Below, in pieces: positions 62,173 to 64,000 of a DNA stretch of 64,000 nucleotides (positions are counted from its first letter, which is position 1; every line of letters begins with the position of its first letter). The stretch is taken from contig NZ_JAQQLA010000003.1 of NCBI RefSeq assembly GCF_028548395.1, positions 558,001 to 622,000 on the forward strand, written 5' to 3'. This DNA is from Vogesella indigofera. GTDB taxonomy: Bacteria; Pseudomonadota; Gammaproteobacteria; Burkholderiales; Chromobacteriaceae. A program made the translations under genes and the position numbers. Below the pieces are notes generated by a model that saw nothing but the letters and a program-made list of their open reading frames with translations, did not search any database and was not told the origin of the DNA.

Positions 62173-62978
62173 GACAAAAGTAGCTCCGGTTTGTGCGGTT
62201 TGGCGTGGTCCAGACCCAGCAGGTCAGCGATAAGGCCGCACAGCTGGGTCTGGTGCACACGGACGTCCGGCAATTTGCTGAAACGCTGGCCGATCACGAA
62301 CAGTGGTACCTGCCGCTCTTCCGGTAGCAGACCGCCGTGGCTGCCATCGTGGTTCATGCCGTGATCACTAGTGACCAATACTTGATAGCCTGCGGCCAAC
62401 CATCCGGGCAGGTACTCGGCCAGCCGCTTGTCAAAGCGGCGTGCCGAATTGCGGTACTGCGCACTGCCGTAGCCGTGGCGATGTCCGGCCACGTCGGTCT
62501 CCATTGGGTGTACCAATAGCAAGTCTGGGTGGTGTTTCAATCGCAGTGCTTCGGCGTCCAGCAGTAAGTGGTCATCCGGGTAGTCGTCTCCGTGGTAAAA
62601 CACGCCATGCTGGATTGGTAGCTGACTGTCGTCGGTGAAGCGGTCGCGCACGGCAACGTACGGTGCCCGGTTGTACAGTTCTGCTATCCAGTGATAGGCC
62701 GCCGCCGCGGTGGTCAGGCCAGCATCGCGAGCCAGGTGGAAAATGCTTTGCTGGCTGGAGGCCGGGCCGGCGTAGTTGTGCACGATGCCGCTGTGCACGG
62801 GGGGCACACCACTGAGAATGCATTCGTACAACGGGCGCGACAGCGATGGCAGTTCGCACCGTAGCTGATAGAGACCGGCCTGACCCGCCTCGCACAAGCC
62901 CTGCAGGTAGCCCATGCCGTCATGGGCTGCCTGCCAGGCCAGGCCGTCGATCAATACCAGGATGACCTTGCTGGACAT
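62169..62978 (-). CDS. Alkaline phosphatase superfamily phosphodiesterase/phosphonatase-like protein
   Basis: A 269-residue cytoplasmic enzyme (no signal peptide) of the nucleotide pyrophosphatase / phosphodiesterase branch. Metal ligands are seen as LVLIDGLAW (Asp11), HPMETDVAGHRHG and LVTSDHGMNHDG. The probable nucleophile is Ser47 in ELPSLSRP, where most relatives have Thr. Encoded inside an import operon between the binding protein and the permeases, it may hydrolyse the imported phosphoester or phosphonate. Phosphonoacetate hydrolase is in the same superfamily. Confidence 0.82.
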   Translation of the reverse strand: MSSKVILVLIDGLAWQAAHDGMGYLQGLCEAGQAGLYQLRCELPSLSRPLYECILSGVPPVHSGIVHNYAGPASSQQSIFHLARDAGLTTAAAAYHWIAELYNRAPYVAVRDRFTDDSQLPIQHGVFYHGDDYPDDHLLLDAEALRLKHHPDLLLVHPMETDVAGHRHGYGSAQYRNSARRFDKRLAEYLPGWLAAGYQVLVTSDHGMNHDGSHGGLLPEERQVPLFVIGQRFSKLPDVRVHQTQLCGLIADLLGLDHAKPHKPELLLS

Positions 62979-62987
62979 GGCCGCTCC

Positions 62988-64000
62988 TTACTGCATGTTC
63001 ACCATGACTATTTCCTGCCACTGGCGCGGCAGCTTCTTGGTCGAGTCTTCCCAAGCGGCGAAGTCGCGGATCGGTTTGGCCGACCGATACTGGCTGGCTG
63101 GCAGCAGCTTGGCCTGCACGTCGGCCGGGATCGCCAGCTTGCTGCGGATCGGTCGGGCATAGCCGCGTGCCAGGTTGATCTGGCCGGCATCGCTCAGTAC
63201 ATATTCACGTACCAGCTTGGCCGCATTTGGGTGCTTGGCGTACTTGTTGATGATGGTGGTATAGCCGGTAGTCACCGAGCCATCGGTCGGGATGCTCACC
63301 GTAAAGCGCTTACTGTCGATGCGGTCGCGGTAGCTCAGCGAGGTGAAGTCCCACAGGATGCCTACCTCGATCTCGCCCTTTTCCAGATTGGCCAAGCTCG
63401 GGTCGATCAGTGACAGGCGGCCCTGCTTGGCCAGCTGGCTGAACAGCTCCAGCGCCGGCTTCAGGTTTTTCTCGTCACCGCCGCGAGCCAGTGCTGCAGC
63501 CAGTACGGCGCTGTTGGCGCGCGCGGACACCCCCACTGCACCCAGCGTGACCTTGTACTTGCCTTTTAGTAGGTCGGCCCAGGACTTGGGTGGTGCTTTC
63601 ACCAGCTGGTTGTTGGTGATGAAGGAAATGGTCCCGGTATAGGCCAGTACCCAGTGGCCGTCCTTGTCCTTGGCCCAGGCCGGGATCTCGCTCCAGGTGC
63701 TGGGCTTGTATGGTTGGGTCAGCCCTTTTTGCTGAGCAATCGGACCAAAAGTGTGGCCTACATCGCCGATATCCGCGGTGGCATTTGTCTTCTCCGCCTC
63801 GAACTTGGCCAGTTCTTCTGCCGAGCTCAGGTCGGTATCACGGTGACTCAGGCCATATTTCTGGGTAATCTGCGCCCAGGTGTCTTTCCAGTTGGCCCAG
63901 TCGTCGGGCATGCCCACGCTATAAACAGCACCTTCCTTTTTAGCGGCTTGGATCAGGGAAGGGAGGTTTTCCGCATTGGCCTGTGCCACGCTAAGGCAAA
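62988..64000 (-). CDS. ABC transporter periplasmic binding protein (5' end beyond window)
   Basis: A binding protein of the iron/2-aminoethylphosphonate type, about 330 mature residues. The frame runs off the right edge within the signal peptide: LSVAQA followed by NAENLPSLIQAAKKEGAV fits cleavage after AQA. Landmarks are VYSVGMPDDWANWKDTW near the start, TGTISFITNNQLVKAPPKSW, and SVTTGYTTIINKYAKHPNAA. A GTG at 63989 is an internal codon and not the start. It is the first gene of the importer operon, 9 bases before the phosphodiesterase gene. Confidence 0.88.
   Translation of the reverse strand, partial: CLSVAQANAENLPSLIQAAKKEGAVYSVGMPDDWANWKDTWAQITQKYGLSHRDTDLSSAEELAKFEAEKTNATADIGDVGHTFGPIAQQKGLTQPYKPSTWSEIPAWAKDKDGHWVLAYTGTISFITNNQLVKAPPKSWADLLKGKYKVTLGAVGVSARANSAVLAAALARGGDEKNLKPALELFSQLAKQGRLSLIDPSLANLEKGEIEVGILWDFTSLSYRDRIDSKRFTVSIPTDGSVTTGYTTIINKYAKHPNAAKLVREYVLSDAGQINLARGYARPIRSKLAIPADVQAKLLPASQYRSAKPIRDFAAWEDSTKKLPRQWQEIVMVNMQ

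Overview
The window is GC-rich proteobacterial chromosome interrupted by lower-GC accessory DNA. Gene content (thiL-pgpA, rhlE, acnB, a GcvA-like LysR regulator, a PhnWX phosphonate cluster) fits a betaproteobacterium, plausibly of the Neisseriales/Chromobacteriaceae; this placement is inference from style and content only.

Layout. 1-17.9 kb is core chromosome: the end of thiL, pgpA, a GAF/PAS diguanylate cyclase, rhlE, the hyi-glxR glyoxylate pair, a double-receiver response regulator, LysR, acnB, a solute-binding protein, TPR and VWA proteins, and a tightly coupled aldehyde dehydrogenase / Tat-signal subunit / GMC oxidoreductase operon. A tRNA-Ser(UGA) at 17.8 kb starts an island. 17.9-34.6 kb holds an IS5/IS427-type insertion sequence with a broken transposase, a decayed tyrosine-integrase fragment, an AT-rich unknown gene, alpA, an inovirus-Gp2/YfjJ-type HUH protein behind three hairpins, and a defence block. 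The defence block contains DUF4258, a methyltransferase-TRD fusion lacking its catalytic motifs, hsdM, hsdS, hsdR, and then a DUF4297 (Cap4-like) nuclease paired with a Rad50/SMC-like zinc-hook ATPase. It ends at a terminator and a tRNA 3'-half fragment. 34.8-41.1 kb is a second accessory module (DUF932, YqaJ exonuclease, its metal-binding partner, XRE regulator, small envelope proteins, a YfjP-like GTPase).

41.5-48 kb returns to chromosome-like DNA: VOC protein, small Cys-rich proteins, an MFS transporter, rnfC-rnfD without the other rnf genes, and a ZntB/CorA-like channel. 48.2-64 kb is organophosphonate/organophosphate metabolism on the minus strand. One block has phnW, phnX, an FAD oxidoreductase, a fused double permease, its ATPase, a PhnZ-like HD oxygenase and a CYTH protein. 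The other has a complete ABC importer, an alkaline-phosphatase-superfamily enzyme, a HAD phosphatase, a Na/Pi transporter with PhoU domains, and a TIM-barrel isomerase. Together they suggest uptake of small phosphonates or phosphoesters, release of phosphate in the cytoplasm, recovery of the carbon, and possibly export of surplus phosphate.

The most striking unexplained signal is a repeated oligomer, consensus AAGGTTGGCCGCAA. Its 9-base core occurs 26 times on both strands, in coding and non-coding DNA, and is nearly absent from the accessory region (1 of 26). It behaves like a DNA uptake or other genome-signature sequence. The best candidate for a new system is the DUF4297 nuclease plus zinc-hook ATPase pair behind the type I restriction operon.
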